A stretch of DNA of 64,000 nt, taken from Candidatus Methanoperedens sp. GTDB taxonomy: Archaea > Halobacteriota > Methanosarcinia > Methanosarcinales > Methanoperedenaceae. This document shows, in pieces, positions 9,393 through 18,934 of the stretch (positions are counted from its first letter, which is position 1; each line of letters begins with the position of its first letter). The notes beneath the pieces are model-generated. The model saw only the letters and a program-made list of their open reading frames with translations, was not told the DNA's origin and did no database searches. The position numbers were made by a program, and so were the translations under genes. The DNA is taken from contig JAPZAS010000034.1 of NCBI GenBank assembly GCA_027460525.1, forward strand, positions 1-64,000, written 5' to 3'.

Positions 9393-10537
9393 ATGGAATT
9401 ACCAGAAGGTTGGGAATACATACCCTTAACAAAAGCAATAAAAAAACCCAAACAAGATATTAAGAAACTTAAAAAATCTGTGTATAAAAATTCTGGCAAA
9501 TATCCAGTTGTTGACCAGGGTCAAAAAAAATTGCGGGTTATACAGATGAAAAAAATTATTTATATCAGGGCGAGTTACCAGTTGTCATTTTTGGAGATCA
9601 TACACGGATTTTCAAATTTATTGATTTTCCTTTTGTTATTGGAGCAGATGGCGTCAAGGTCTTATCGCCTGATACAGATTTGTTCGAACCCAAATTTTTA
9701 TATTATTTTCTTTTGAATCGACCTATAGAAGCTAAAGGGTACAGTCGGCATTACAGATATTTGAAAGAAGAAAAAATCCTACATCCACCACTCAAAACTC
9801 AGAACAAGATCGTCGAAATACTGGACAAGGTTGATATCCTACAAAAGAAGCGATTAGAGGCTGATGAAAAAACTGGGCGGATATTAGAGGCGACCTTTGT
9901 CAAGATGTTTGGAGACCCAGTTGCCAACCCCATGGGGTGGGATACAAATATAATTGATAATTATACTTCAAAAAAAGCCACAAAAGGTTCAACTCCAACA
10001 ACCTATGGATACAAATGGGAAGATGAGGGAATACTTTTTCTTAGAAGTGAATGCATAGAGCAAAATGGAATTTTTCTAAATGGTTCTATGCATATTAGTC
10101 AAGAAGCACATAATTCGATGGAGAGGTCTAAGGTAATTCCAGGTGATATTTTAATTAGGATTACTGGAGATGTTGGTATCTCAACAATTTTCCCAGAATA
10201 TTTGAAAGAGGCAAATATCAACCAACATATTGCAATTGTAAGATTAAAAGAAAATTGTGATATTAACCCACTATTTTTGATAACACAACTGAATACTAAA
10301 TATTTTAGAAATTATTTTGTTTCGATTACTCGAGGAGTAACACACCCTCATCTGAGCTTACAGCAGATTCGTGAAACAAATATAATTGTCCCGCCCTTCT
10401 CTCTTCAAAATAAGTTCGCTGAGATGGTTGAAAAACTCGAAATCATAAGGAAAAAACAAGATAAGTCAAATGAGCACATAGAAGAGATGTTTCAAGGATT
10501 GGTACAGAAGGCATTTAGAGGAGAAATTGTGGCATGA
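9393..10537 (+). pseudogene. hsdS: Type I restriction specificity subunit S (frameshifted at an A8 tract)
   Basis: DNA-recognition subunit with two target-recognition domains. The first 46 codons read MELPEGWEYIPLTKAIKK ... VVDQGQK. After the A8 tract at 9523-9530 the true continuation is in another frame (IAGYTDEKNYLYQGELPVVI ... FGDHTRIF). Spacer helices ILDKVDILQKKRLEADEKTG and the second domain up to GLVQKAFRGEIVA follow intact. One extra A (A9) would restore about 381 aa. It starts directly after the hsdR stop, and its stop overlaps the next start (ATGA). The tract could be phase-variable, an inactivating mutation or an assembly error. Confidence 0.85.
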
Positions 10538-11367
10538 CTGAAAAATATTCCAGTACAGTTTTATCTCACTGGGAACAGATAAATAGTGAAATATGGACTC
10601 CTCTTCAAAAACGAAAAGATGCCCGCGATGATATATATATCGAACTTCTCAGATATTTTTGGAACAAAACCCAAAGGGAATTGGATGATGAAGTTTTATC
10701 AGACCCTTTGAAAGCAAAAGAAATATTTAAAGCCATATCTAAAGATGAAATATCCTCTGAATCAAGTTGTATTGGCATTCTTGAAGGTTTCTATGATGTT
10801 TTGAAAGAATTTGAAACTGGAATTTCTGATATTTATGTGGATAGACTACGTGATTTTTGTTCTACATACAATCTACGCTATATTATCACTGATGATTGTA
10901 AATTCAGACTCACAATCAATGGTATTTTAGCAGGTCAAATCAATCATCTTAAAAAAGCTCTTTCTGGAAATCCGCATAATAATGATATGTTAGTAGAACT
11001 CGAGAATACACTTTCAAGATTAAGAGAAACTAACGAGCCACAAAGTTGTATCAGAGTAGCTTGTAATCTTTTGGAACAAATTGTCAAAGATAGGACAAAT
11101 ATTAATGAGACTCTTGGTAGAGCTTTGAACAACAGTAGGGAGTTAAATTTATTTCCACATGATGCTGTTTGTGTATCTCTACAAAAATTGTATAAATTTG
11201 CTAGCGATTATCCAAATATTCGCCATGCAGGAAATCCAACAAGTAAAAAAAGAGATCTGGAAAATGAAGATGCGATTTTATTTATTACGTTAACCATCGG
11301 GTATGCAACTTTTCTCTGTGAAACTATAAACTGCGAATTACTCATCACGGGAGATGATGAAAATTAG
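10534..11367 (+). CDS. Abortive-infection C-terminal-like protein inside the hsd operon
   Basis: A 277-aa soluble protein. The C-terminal third (LYKFASDYPNIRHAGNPTSK, then ENEDAILFITLTIGYATFL) resembles the Abi_C domain found in defence loci next to restriction genes. The N-terminal two-thirds is helical and unrecognised. It overlaps hsdS by 4 nt and precedes hsdM, so it is part of the restriction operon. A defence-accessory role follows from context and the C-terminal motif. Confidence 0.65.
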   Translation: MTEKYSSTVLSHWEQINSEIWTPLQKRKDARDDIYIELLRYFWNKTQRELDDEVLSDPLKAKEIFKAISKDEISSESSCIGILEGFYDVLKEFETGISDIYVDRLRDFCSTYNLRYIITDDCKFRLTINGILAGQINHLKKALSGNPHNNDMLVELENTLSRLRETNEPQSCIRVACNLLEQIVKDRTNINETLGRALNNSRELNLFPHDAVCVSLQKLYKFASDYPNIRHAGNPTSKKRDLENEDAILFITLTIGYATFLCETINCELLITGDDEN

Positions 11368-11421
11368 AGAAAGTATTGTGAATAACTCCAGAATGAATTC
11401 TATAATTGGGAGATCAATGAA

Positions 11422-12912
11422 ATGCTAAACGGCGAACCAAAATCAACAATCAAAAGGCTTACAAATTATTTTTGGGCTGCAGGGATTACGAACCCAGTGG
11501 ATTACATAGAGCAGATCAGTTACCTGTTTTTTTTAAAAATGCTGGAAGAGAACGATGATGTCAGGGCTAAGGTGAGTCGACGCTCCGGGACACCCTACAA
11601 CACTGTTTTTGATGGTGAGAATGCAAAATATAGGTGGTCTGAATGGCATCATAAGACTGGGCCTGAGCTTCTAAAATTTGTAAGGGACGAAGTATTTGAT
11701 TTTATGAGAAAACTTGGACCAATAAATCCTTTGGGTGGGAGCCTTTTCAAGGATGCAGCCCTGATGATCCAGGACCCCGTAGTTTTGCAGAACGCCATCG
11801 GAATAATCAATGATGAAATCAAATTTCGTGAAATGGATACGGATGTAAAAGGTGACTTGTATGAATATTTGCTTTCTGAGGTCAAAACGGCAGGAAAAAA
11901 CGGACAGTTCCTTACACCGAGACATATCATACGGTTCATCGTAAATATGGTGGATCCGAGAATTGGCGAGACTATATACGACCCAGCTTGCGGAACTGGT
12001 GGATTTTTAGTTATGGCCTATGAGCATATAAAAACGAAGAGCAGTTCTCCAGAACTCTTAAGAAGAGAAAATGGTTCCATAAGGGGACCAGGAGACAAAC
12101 TCAAAGACTCTCAATGGGAGTTTTTACAAACAAGGGCTCTTAACGGCAACGACAACGATGTAAGAATGATTCGGTTTGCCATTATGAACCTGCTATTACA
12201 CTCTCTAGAGAAATCCAAGGTATGGTATAAGGATAGTCTCGTTAAAGGATTTGAGTCCAGCGATACCAAATATGATGTAATTCTTTCCAATCCTCCTTTT
12301 GCTGGTTCCATTGATATACCTAGGATAAAGGACAGCCTTCCTGTTATTTCGACAAAAACAGAGATTCTATTTTTGGGATATATGATCAAATCCCTGAATG
12401 ATGGCGGCCGGTGTGGAGTAGTGGTTCCAGAAGGTTTGTTGTTTGGAACGACTTCGTCTCACATGGCAATACGAAAGATGCTTCTGGAGAAATGCAGCCT
12501 TGAAGCTGTAGTATCTCTGCCATCTGGATGCTTCAAACCATATGCAGGGGTAAAAACATCGGTTTTGGTATTCAGAAAAGGAGATCAGACGGAGAAAGTA
12601 TGGTTCTATGAGGTGAAAGCTGACGGTTACAGTTTGGATGACAAGAGAAATCCGACAGAACAGAATGATATTCCTGACCTTATAGAGCAGTGGAAAAAAT
12701 TCAAAAATGGGAATTGGGAGACGACAGAAAAATCATGGAGTGCCTCTATCGAAGATATTAAAAAGAATGATTATAACATTTCAGCGTCGAGATACAAGTC
12801 TTCGAAAATCGAAAAGATTGAGTATGAAGACCCGAAAAAGCTCATTGAGGAGGTTCTGGGGCTGGAAGAAGAGATTGTCGAAGATTTAAGTGGATTAAGA
12901 GGTTTATTGTAA
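11422..12912 (+). CDS. hsdM: Type I restriction-modification methyltransferase subunit M
   Basis: N6-adenine methyltransferase of the type I system, 496 aa. It has the helical HsdM N-domain (TIKRLTNYFWAAGITNP), the gate motif GQFLTPRHIIRFIV, the SAM-binding motif I DPACGTGGFL, catalytic NPPF in ILSNPPFAGSID, and a C-terminal helical tail. The frame is intact, unlike hsdR and hsdS, so modification could persist only if a specificity subunit is expressed. ATG 11422 is preceded by GGGAGATCA. Confidence 0.92.
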   Translation: MLNGEPKSTIKRLTNYFWAAGITNPVDYIEQISYLFFLKMLEENDDVRAKVSRRSGTPYNTVFDGENAKYRWSEWHHKTGPELLKFVRDEVFDFMRKLGPINPLGGSLFKDAALMIQDPVVLQNAIGIINDEIKFREMDTDVKGDLYEYLLSEVKTAGKNGQFLTPRHIIRFIVNMVDPRIGETIYDPACGTGGFLVMAYEHIKTKSSSPELLRRENGSIRGPGDKLKDSQWEFLQTRALNGNDNDVRMIRFAIMNLLLHSLEKSKVWYKDSLVKGFESSDTKYDVILSNPPFAGSIDIPRIKDSLPVISTKTEILFLGYMIKSLNDGGRCGVVVPEGLLFGTTSSHMAIRKMLLEKCSLEAVVSLPSGCFKPYAGVKTSVLVFRKGDQTEKVWFYEVKADGYSLDDKRNPTEQNDIPDLIEQWKKFKNGNWETTEKSWSASIEDIKKNDYNISASRYKSSKIEKIEYEDPKKLIEEVLGLEEEIVEDLSGLRGLL

Positions 12913-13240
12913 TTTAGGGTTTGTTGGTTGAATCGCGCCCCCAACCAGAAACTACACGTCCTCTCTCCTCACAAAAAAAGCCCATCACATCAATGTGCGC
13001 GCGAGGAGTTCGGGTCTAATGGAATGTTGCTGCTACGGGAACATATCGGCGCGCCGATGTGCTTGCAGAACCGCTTCTCCCGCACAGTTCTTCTCCAGTC
13101 GCCGCAGTCGTGCAGTATGGTCTCTTTCACAAGCAACATGCTCGGACTTTGTCCGAGACATCCCTATCTCAAAAAACGCAGACAAGCGGAGATAGGTTTT
13201 TATACTGAACTTGCGTCTAATATATTGAACGGTGGTTCAC
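12913..13240. other. Gene-free stretch with two hairpins
   Basis: No supported gene; an open stretch here has unnatural composition. It holds a perfect 14-bp palindrome ATCGGCGCGCCGAT near 13046 and hairpin CTCGGAC-TTT-GTCCGAG (13141-13157). A second hairpin, CCTATCTC (13163-13170) / GAGATAGG (13189-13196), is followed by T5. The second may end hsd transcription, and its T run blends into the TATA-like TTTTTATACTG for the next gene. Confidence 0.45.
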
Positions 13241-13804
13241 TTGATTGAACTCTTCAGAAAATATGTGCAATGGAAAATCCTGGCTCATTTCCTGGCCAAT
13301 CCAAATACCTCTTTCCACATAAAACAGCTTGCGAGGGTACTTGACGTAAGTCCTGCCAGTGTAAGCAATGCTGTAAAGTCCTTCGAGGAAGACGGAATGC
13401 TTTCGAAGGAAGAAAAAGGGCTTGCCCATATTTACAGGCTGGATTCTGACAATAGCGTGGTTGCGCCTCTGAAAAAAGCATACGGCATCACTTTAGTGCT
13501 GTCATCGAAGCCGAAAGAAACATTCCTTGAAATTGATCAGAATATAATCTCTCTTGCCCTTTTTGGAAGCTATGCAGACGGGAGCTATGACGAAAAAAGC
13601 GACATGGATTTTCTGATAGTGACACCCACCAGGAAAGAAATCCTCATAAAAGCTGCCAAAAGATTGGAGGAAGAACTGCAAAGAGAGGTAAGTATATCGG
13701 TATTCAAATTATCAGAATGGAGAGCTATGGCAAAAAAAGGAGATGCATTCTATAAAAGAATTGTCGCGAATCATATCCTGCTTTACGGGAGCGGGTTAAA
13801 ATGA
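13241..13804 (+). CDS. Nucleotidyltransferase (MNT-type antitoxin) with N-terminal winged helix
   Basis: Residues 1-70 form a helix-turn-helix (HIKQLARVLDVSPASVSNAV). Residues about 100-140 carry the minimal nucleotidyltransferase signature GSYADGSYDEKSDMDFLIV (GS...DxD). MNT proteins neutralise partner HEPN ribonucleases, in known cases by AMPylation. It starts at TTG 13241 with GGTGG 5 nt before it; GTG 13232 is the alternative. It overlaps the HEPN gene by 4 nt. Confidence 0.82.
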   Translation: MIELFRKYVQWKILAHFLANPNTSFHIKQLARVLDVSPASVSNAVKSFEEDGMLSKEEKGLAHIYRLDSDNSVVAPLKKAYGITLVLSSKPKETFLEIDQNIISLALFGSYADGSYDEKSDMDFLIVTPTRKEILIKAAKRLEEELQREVSISVFKLSEWRAMAKKGDAFYKRIVANHILLYGSGLK

Positions 13805-14223
13805 AGCTTGCAGAATGTTTCCAGAAAGGTCTGCTGAAAAGGACATCGCCAGATACGGAGAATGCCCTCCGTTCCCTTAAGCTTTCCACGAACAATATCG
13901 AAGATGCTGTTGCGAATCTTTCCATACATCGTTATAGAGTTGTGGCTATTTCGAGTTATTCAGCCATGTTTCATGCAGCAAGGGCGATCCTTTTCAGGGA
14001 CGGTATAAAAGAGCGCAGCCACGAATGTATCCCTGTTTATCTCAAGGAAGAGTATCCGGAATTGGAGACTTTAGCTAATATTCTTGACTCATACAGAAGA
14101 TTCAGGCACGATGCGATTTACGGGCTGGATTTTGCTATGGATGAGGAAGAAGCACGAACTGCGCTGGATTCTTCAAAGGAATTTCTGGAAAAAATAAAAA
14201 TTTTCATCCAGGCACGCCGGTGA
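13801..14223 (+). CDS. HEPN-domain protein (toxin partner of MNT)
   Basis: A 140-aa helical protein with the HEPN layout: ISSYSAMFHAARAILFRDGI in helix 2-3 and an R-rich catalytic-like motif YRRFRHDAIYG (Rx(4-6)H region). HEPN partners of MNT proteins are RNases. The 4-nt overlap with the MNT gene shows a typical two-gene toxin-antitoxin operon. The exact catalytic spacing cannot be judged by eye. Confidence 0.8.
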   Translation: MKLAECFQKGLLKRTSPDTENALRSLKLSTNNIEDAVANLSIHRYRVVAISSYSAMFHAARAILFRDGIKERSHECIPVYLKEEYPELETLANILDSYRRFRHDAIYGLDFAMDEEEARTALDSSKEFLEKIKIFIQARR

Positions 14224-14359
14224 GCCTGACCCGAGTAAATAAGATTCATGCGTCCTTGCCAATCTGCATGGTAACTATAATAAACCCGCACTTAGGTATA
14301 CCCTAATCCATAACTTCGTTTATTTACGTGATCTGTGATTCTGTTCTCCCTTCTTTAAT

Positions 14360-14989
14360 TTAATGTCGTATTCCTTTTAAGATTCTTCCACCCCCGAGCA
14401 ATATAGGAAGTTTCTCCGTTATATCGATTCCAGATTTTCTGAGCAATGCTTCAAACTCAGATTTTATAAATTCTATATAGTATTTACCCTCATAAAGTTT
14501 AACAAAGTGATAAATCAAGAATCTACCGATCTTGTTCTCAGGCAGGGCATAATCAACGATCACTATCATTCCCCCTGGTTTGGTGACTCTGACCATTTCT
14601 TTCAATGCTTTTTCTCTTATAGGAAGAAGCATATCATGCAGGGCAAAGGACACACCGGAAACATCAAGGCTGTTATCCTTAAAAGGCAGATTTGAAGCAT
14701 CTGCTACTGCAAATTTCACATTTTCATAATTATTTTTCTTATCGGCGACTTTGAGCATGGCTTCTGACAAATCGATACCAGTAACATCATACCCCTTCTT
14801 CGCAAATGCAAATGCCTGCTTTCCTGTTCCTGTACCGACATCCAGTATTCTTGAGCCATTTCTTGCATTAGTAAAATCTACTACCGTATCCCTTATTCTT
14901 GAGATGGGCATAGTTACAGTATCATAAAAAGGAGCTAATATTTTAAACACATTTTTTACCAGTGAGTAGTACTCTTGTTTCTCGTCCAT
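14360..14989 (-). CDS. Class I SAM-dependent methyltransferase (UbiE-like)
   Basis: A 209-aa methyltransferase of the UbiE/COQ5 type. Motif I is ILDVGTGTGKQAFAFAK, the acidic residue after strand 2 is in VTGIDLSEAML, then VADASNLPFKDNSLD, and post-motif MVRVTKPGGMIVIVDYALPE. The substrate is not predictable. It stands alone on the minus strand. Confidence 0.8.
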   Translation of the reverse strand: MDEKQEYYSLVKNVFKILAPFYDTVTMPISRIRDTVVDFTNARNGSRILDVGTGTGKQAFAFAKKGYDVTGIDLSEAMLKVADKKNNYENVKFAVADASNLPFKDNSLDVSGVSFALHDMLLPIREKALKEMVRVTKPGGMIVIVDYALPENKIGRFLIYHFVKLYEGKYYIEFIKSEFEALLRKSGIDITEKLPILLGGGRILKGIRH

Positions 14990-15016
14990 AATCTTGTGAT
15001 TTCGATTTTTAATAAC

Positions 15017-15159
15017 TTATAATTTATAAATTTGAACGTAATTAGGTTCTATGATCTCATCAGAAATTACTCTGTCAACTCTCGCCCTTGTAAGCGAACC
15101 TCTGATTTTTTTCAAGGTTGAATTCCTCTTTTTTACCGTTTGCTTTTATGACATACATG
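15017..15159 (-). pseudogene. ATP-cone domain fragment
   Basis: The minus strand reads MYVIKANGKKEEFNLEK, then, one base removed from an A7 run, IRGSLTRARVDRVISDEIIE and a stop soon after. This matches the first half of an ATP-cone domain (as in NrdR or NrdD). With the frame break and truncation it is a remnant. It sits directly 3' of the UspA-CopA fusion. Confidence 0.45.
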
Positions 15160-15180
15160 AACACCTAATCGTGTCAATAA

Positions 15181-16270
15181 TCAGACAGCCCTTTCGAACT
15201 TGAATCTTTTAAGGAGCGCGGAGTTCGCTACAACCGAGAGAGAACTTATTGCCATGGCAGCCGCCGCAATTATCGGATTCAATAGCCCGACGGCTGCTAT
15301 AGGTATGGCGGCTGTATTATATCCAAGCGCCCAGAACATGTTCTGCTTTATTTTCTTCATCGTGGCCTTACTTAACTTGATCCCTGCTACTACGTCCCTG
15401 AGGTCGTCTTTAATCAGGACTATCCCGCCTGTCTCCTTTGCTATATCAGAGCCGCTGCCTACTGCTATGCCTATGTCCGATTGCGCAAGAGCCGGAGCAT
15501 CATTTATGCCATCGCCTACCATTGCAACAACCTTTCCCTCTGCCTGCAATTTCTTTATTACCCCTGCCTTTTCTCCGGGAAGCAACATTTGCAATAACCC
15601 GCTCTATTCCGACCTGCAGTGCAATCGCTTTTGCAGTTCTCTCGTTATCGCCTGTGAGCATTATCGTTTCAACCCCGATCTTTTTTAGCTCAGCCACAGC
15701 TTCTGCTGAGTTCTCCTTCAGGGTATCTGCAACTGCTATTATGCCCATAACCGTTTTATTTGCAGCAACCAGCATTGCGGTCTTGCCCTGGATCTCAAGG
15801 ATCTGGATATTCTGCTCAAGATGCGCCGTGTCGAGACCGTTGATCTGCATCAGCCTGCGGTTACCTACAAGCACGTCCTTCCCATCTATAACCACTCTGA
15901 TGCCATGTCCGGGCACAGCCTCAAAGGATGCGGCATCCTTTATATCCATACCTTTTTCCCTGGCAGCTCTCACTATCTCCTCAGCCGGGTTCCCCTCAAC
16001 TATCCATCTTTCAGTATGGATACCTTCTCTATTTGCCAATTTCTCGATATATTTTATGGCTGTATCCCCCTGGCATCCCAAAATACTCTTCAACCTTTCA
16101 GGGGATGTATCGGCAAGAATGCAGGATTCAGTACCACAACCATATCTTGTGTCCACGACATAAATCGCATGAAGATCTGCTCCGCAAAGCTTTGCGATTT
16201 CTATCGCATGTGCTGTCGCCTTTTTGGTATAATCAGACCCATCTGTTGCTATTAAAATTTTTTTATACAG
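15181..16270 (-). pseudogene. UspA-CopA fusion pseudogene (truncated copper P-type ATPase)
   Basis: The N-terminal part is a universal stress protein (LYKKILIATDGSDYTKKAT, VEGNPAEEIVRAAREKGM). At AAREKGMDI it passes in frame into the nucleotide-binding half of a CopA copper ATPase (ASFEAVPGHGI, MLTGDNERTAKAIA). A frameshift near 15580 follows, then [21 protein letters not shown] and the last two membrane helices ([15 protein letters not shown]). The transmembrane CPC helices and the DKTGT phosphorylation site are missing, so it cannot pump. No clear start codon is seen (CTG 16270 begins the UspA match). Confidence 0.75.
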
Positions 16271-16392
16271 CTTGCTCGTAATCTTCTCTCCGAAGTATGT
16301 CTATATAAACCAATTATCTTCTTTTTCATTTAAGCGGTTTTCCCTTTAAGTTTTCATATTCGGCAGGGTATTGTTTTTTAAGAAAATGAAAT

Positions 16393-17058
16393 CTAAACAC
16401 GCTTTTTTATTATATCTTCACTTTTTATAAACCCGATGTACATTACAGCAACGCCAAACAGTTCAAGTAAGTATAGCGCCCATTCCATGCCGAATCTGGA
16501 TAGACCGCCTCCAGATGCCACCAGAAGGGCACCTAATGCGATGAATAAGTTATATTTTCTTCGTGAAATGTACCAGGAATATAACGCACCGCCGATTAAT
16601 GCGATGGAACCGGGAATTGTAAGAAATGGGGATATTGTTCTGACACTGGCGGGCATGGCACTGCCTCCTACCGTTCTTTCTTTCAGTTTTCCGGTATCCA
16701 CCTGGGCATTCAGGGTTAAGACTATTAAAACGGCTATAACTACAGCAAAATAAAGAGTTAAATATCTTCCAGCGCGCCTGTTGAAAAGATAAACTGTCCC
16801 AAGTCCCAGAATAGCAACAAGGGAGGCTATTAGTACATAGTAAGCCCGATACATAGGTATAGTCCATCCATAGATTTCAGAAACGAACTCAAATAGAGTC
16901 GTAAATGAAAAAATAAGAAGCCCATTTCCCCAGATATACTGATATATTTTCCTCCTTTGTGAATACTGGCGAAAAACAGAGATGGTAAAAAATAGGCTTA
17001 TCAGTGTGGTTATTAAAGGGGCAGAAGATTGTATTGCAGACTCTAAATTAAAGATCAT
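16393..17058 (-). CDS. Integral membrane protein of unknown function
   Basis: A 221-aa protein with about seven predicted hydrophobic helices (LITTLISLFFTISVF, AYYVLIASLVAILGLGTVYLF, YLTLYFAVVIAVLIVLTLNA, ALYLLELFGVAVMYIGFI) and a short basic C-terminus (EDIIKKRV). I do not recognise the family. It is divergent from ccmC, with about 150 bp between the genes. Confidence 0.65.
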   Translation of the reverse strand: MIFNLESAIQSSAPLITTLISLFFTISVFRQYSQRRKIYQYIWGNGLLIFSFTTLFEFVSEIYGWTIPMYRAYYVLIASLVAILGLGTVYLFNRRAGRYLTLYFAVVIAVLIVLTLNAQVDTGKLKERTVGGSAMPASVRTISPFLTIPGSIALIGGALYSWYISRRKYNLFIALGALLVASGGGLSRFGMEWALYLLELFGVAVMYIGFIKSEDIIKKRV

Positions 17059-17211
17059 CTTAACTATTCTTTATAAAATCTACACATATTAGGCTGCTTA
17101 AATGGTTTGTGCTTAAAAAATACAAAAAATTTAAAATATTTATTCATTATTGTAAATGGAAACCAATATAGCAACGAAATTAATTATGCTATAAATCAGA
17201 GACGTTTAAAC

Positions 17212-17906
17212 ATGTTCAGAAAAACGCTTTTTTCACTAACAGTAGTAGCGCTGGTTGTTTCAATATACCTGATATTCTTCATCGCCCCTATTCCCATCAA
17301 TCCCATGGATGCTAGTGGTGATCCCATAAATTTCAAGATATTTTATTTTCATGTTCCCATAGCTGTCACAGCATATCTGGCTTTCGCCATTGTATTTGTT
17401 TCTAGTATCCTGTATCTCCGAACAAAGCAGCAAAAATGGGACATTAGAGCAATTTCAGCATCAGAGATTGGAGTGATATTTGCACTCCTTACCCTGATTA
17501 CTGGCTCGCTCTGGGCAAGATCGGCATGGGGCGCGTTCTGGGTAACATGGGATGTAAGGCTTAATACCTCACTTTTCTTTTTTTAAGTTATTTATCTTAT
17601 CTAATGGTGAGAAAATCCATAGATGAACCTGAGAAACGGGCAAGGCTTTCAGCAGTATTTGGTATTGTCGGTTTTATAGGTGTGCCTTTAAGCTTCCTTT
17701 CTATCAGGCTGTGGAATAGAGCCACTGTTCATCCTGTGGTTGTAGGACCCGGGGGAGGAGGGATCAGCGGAGATACTGTGATTGGTACTGTCCTTGTGAA
17801 CGTTATTACATTTATTCTTCTTCTGACATCTCTGGTCATTTTACGCATGGAAAATGAGAAACTGACCGAGGAGATTGCTTTTATCAAACGCACTAAGAAT
17901 TTGTGA
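17212..17906 (+). pseudogene. ccmC: Cytochrome c maturation protein CcmC (frameshifted)
   Basis: Six-helix heme-handling membrane protein of the CcmABCDEF system. The tryptophan-rich heme motif is visible as WARSAWGAFWVTWDVRL. The frame stops right after it in a T7 run (17576-17584 region). Adding one T continues as LSYLSYLMVRKSIDEPEKRA and on to the C-terminus, including WNRATVHPVV with the second heme-ligand histidine. Rejoined length is about 231 aa, normal for CcmC. ATG 17212 starts MFRKTLFS. A base-calling error is as likely as mutation here. Confidence 0.82.
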
Positions 17907-17935
17907 AATTAACCTTAAACCGTAAAGTACTTATG

Positions 17936-17952
17936 TTTACACTGCCTGTAAA
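17936..17952. promoter_or_regulatory. Operator TTTAC-N7-GTAAA, site 1
   Basis: TTTACACTGCCTGTAAA, 8 nt before the ATG of the Lrp-TRASH regulator. It lies between a TATA-like CTTAAACC near 17914 and the start codon, a repressing position. It is one of seven matching palindromes, all within 17.9-33.6 kb. Confidence 0.65.
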
Positions 17953-17960
17953 GTAATATA

Positions 17961-18560
17961 ATGGTAGAACTGGACAATCTCGATGTCAAGATATTGACCC
18001 ATCTGCAGAGCAACAGCAGGGAGTCATTCCAGGAGATTGCAAAGCGCTGTCTTACAAGTGTGCCTACAGTCAAGAGCCGTGTGGACAGGCTTCTTGAACT
18101 CGGAATTATCAGTAAATTCACCATAGACATTGATAACAGCAAACTTGGGATAACCGAAGCCATATTACTTGTAGATGCAAAGCCAGGCGCCATAAGCAGG
18201 ATAACTGAAGAGCTCCGGGGGCTTGAAGAAGTTAAGGAACTGTATGTAACCTCCGATTCTGAAACAGCCATAGTATCAAGGGTAGCAGGGAATTTGCAGC
18301 GAATTCTTGCGATACAGGAGAAGATAAACCTCACAGATGTGAATAACATCCGCATATTATCAGTAAAAAACGCATTCACAAAGGATTCAACTATCCCGCT
18401 CGCCTCTTCCAGCATAACCCTGACATGTTCTTATTGCAATAAGAAAATGGCAGGAGATGCGGTAAGAAAGAAATTTGAAGACACAGATTATTTCTTTTGC
18501 TGCAGTACGTGCCAGGGCGAGTTTGAAAAGAAATACACTAAACTGCTCGCCAAGGTCTAA
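17961..18560 (+). CDS. Lrp/AsnC-type regulator with C-terminal TRASH metal-sensing domain
   Basis: Residues 1-60 are an AsnC winged helix (LDVKILTHLQSNSRESFQEI, VPTVKSRVDRLLELGII). Residues 60-140 are a RAM-like effector domain. Residues about 155-195 hold CSYCNKKMAGD ... YFFCCSTCQGEF, the cysteine pattern of a TRASH domain. Archaeal proteins with this architecture control copper efflux. Its expected target, copA, is only a fragment 2 kb away. An operator lies just upstream of the gene. Confidence 0.85.
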   Translation: MVELDNLDVKILTHLQSNSRESFQEIAKRCLTSVPTVKSRVDRLLELGIISKFTIDIDNSKLGITEAILLVDAKPGAISRITEELRGLEEVKELYVTSDSETAIVSRVAGNLQRILAIQEKINLTDVNNIRILSVKNAFTKDSTIPLASSSITLTCSYCNKKMAGDAVRKKFEDTDYFFCCSTCQGEFEKKYTKLLAKV

Positions 18561-18694
18561 TGAGAGAATAATAAGATATAAGGATTCACTGGAATTAGCA
18601 TACATTTTCAAAAAAGCAAATTTAATGCATTTATATCTTAATTTTATAAAGCACAAATCAAATAAAAAATTATCACCTTCAATCTAGTGCAGCG

Positions 18695-18931
18695 ATGGCG
18701 GAGAAAATACAAAATACTGTACTGGATGTAAGAGGGGAGACATGCCCTTATCCTTTCATCAGGACAAAATGGCAGATGGAAAAGATGGAAAGTGGCGAGA
18801 TACTTAAAGTGATAACCGATGATTCTGAGGCGCCTCATAACATCGATGCATGGACGAAAAAATCGGGTGATGAGATTAAGAAACTTGAAAGGGAAGGGAG
18901 CTCATTCATTATTTATCTAAAAAGGAATTAA
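18695..18931 (+). CDS. TusA/SirA-family sulfur carrier
   Basis: A 78-aa protein with the family core LDVRGETCPYPFIRTKWQME. The conserved cysteine is in CPYP, the site of persulfide transfer in TusA. It is followed after 3 nt by a methyltransferase gene, so they likely form an operon. A second TusA-like gene is at 62537. The sulfur acceptor is not evident from context. Confidence 0.85.
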   Translation: MAEKIQNTVLDVRGETCPYPFIRTKWQMEKMESGEILKVITDDSEAPHNIDAWTKKSGDEIKKLEREGSSFIIYLKRN

Positions 18932-18934
18932 TGT

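Noticed and set aside
12928-13248. 106-aa open frame after hsdM
   Set aside because: Composition is not protein-like, it overlaps hairpins and the next promoter, and it has no ribosome binding site.
14344-14360. TTTACGTGATCTGTGAT-like sequence near 14328 as an operator
   Set aside because: The right half is GTGAT instead of GTAAA and it is not at a promoter.
16262-16270. Intact UspA gene
   Set aside because: The protein enters CopA sequence before the UspA C-terminal strand and has no canonical start codon.
17107-17211. N-terminal extension of CcmC from 17107
   Set aside because: The added residues are Lys/Asn-rich and unlike CcmC; ATG 17212 gives a normal first helix.
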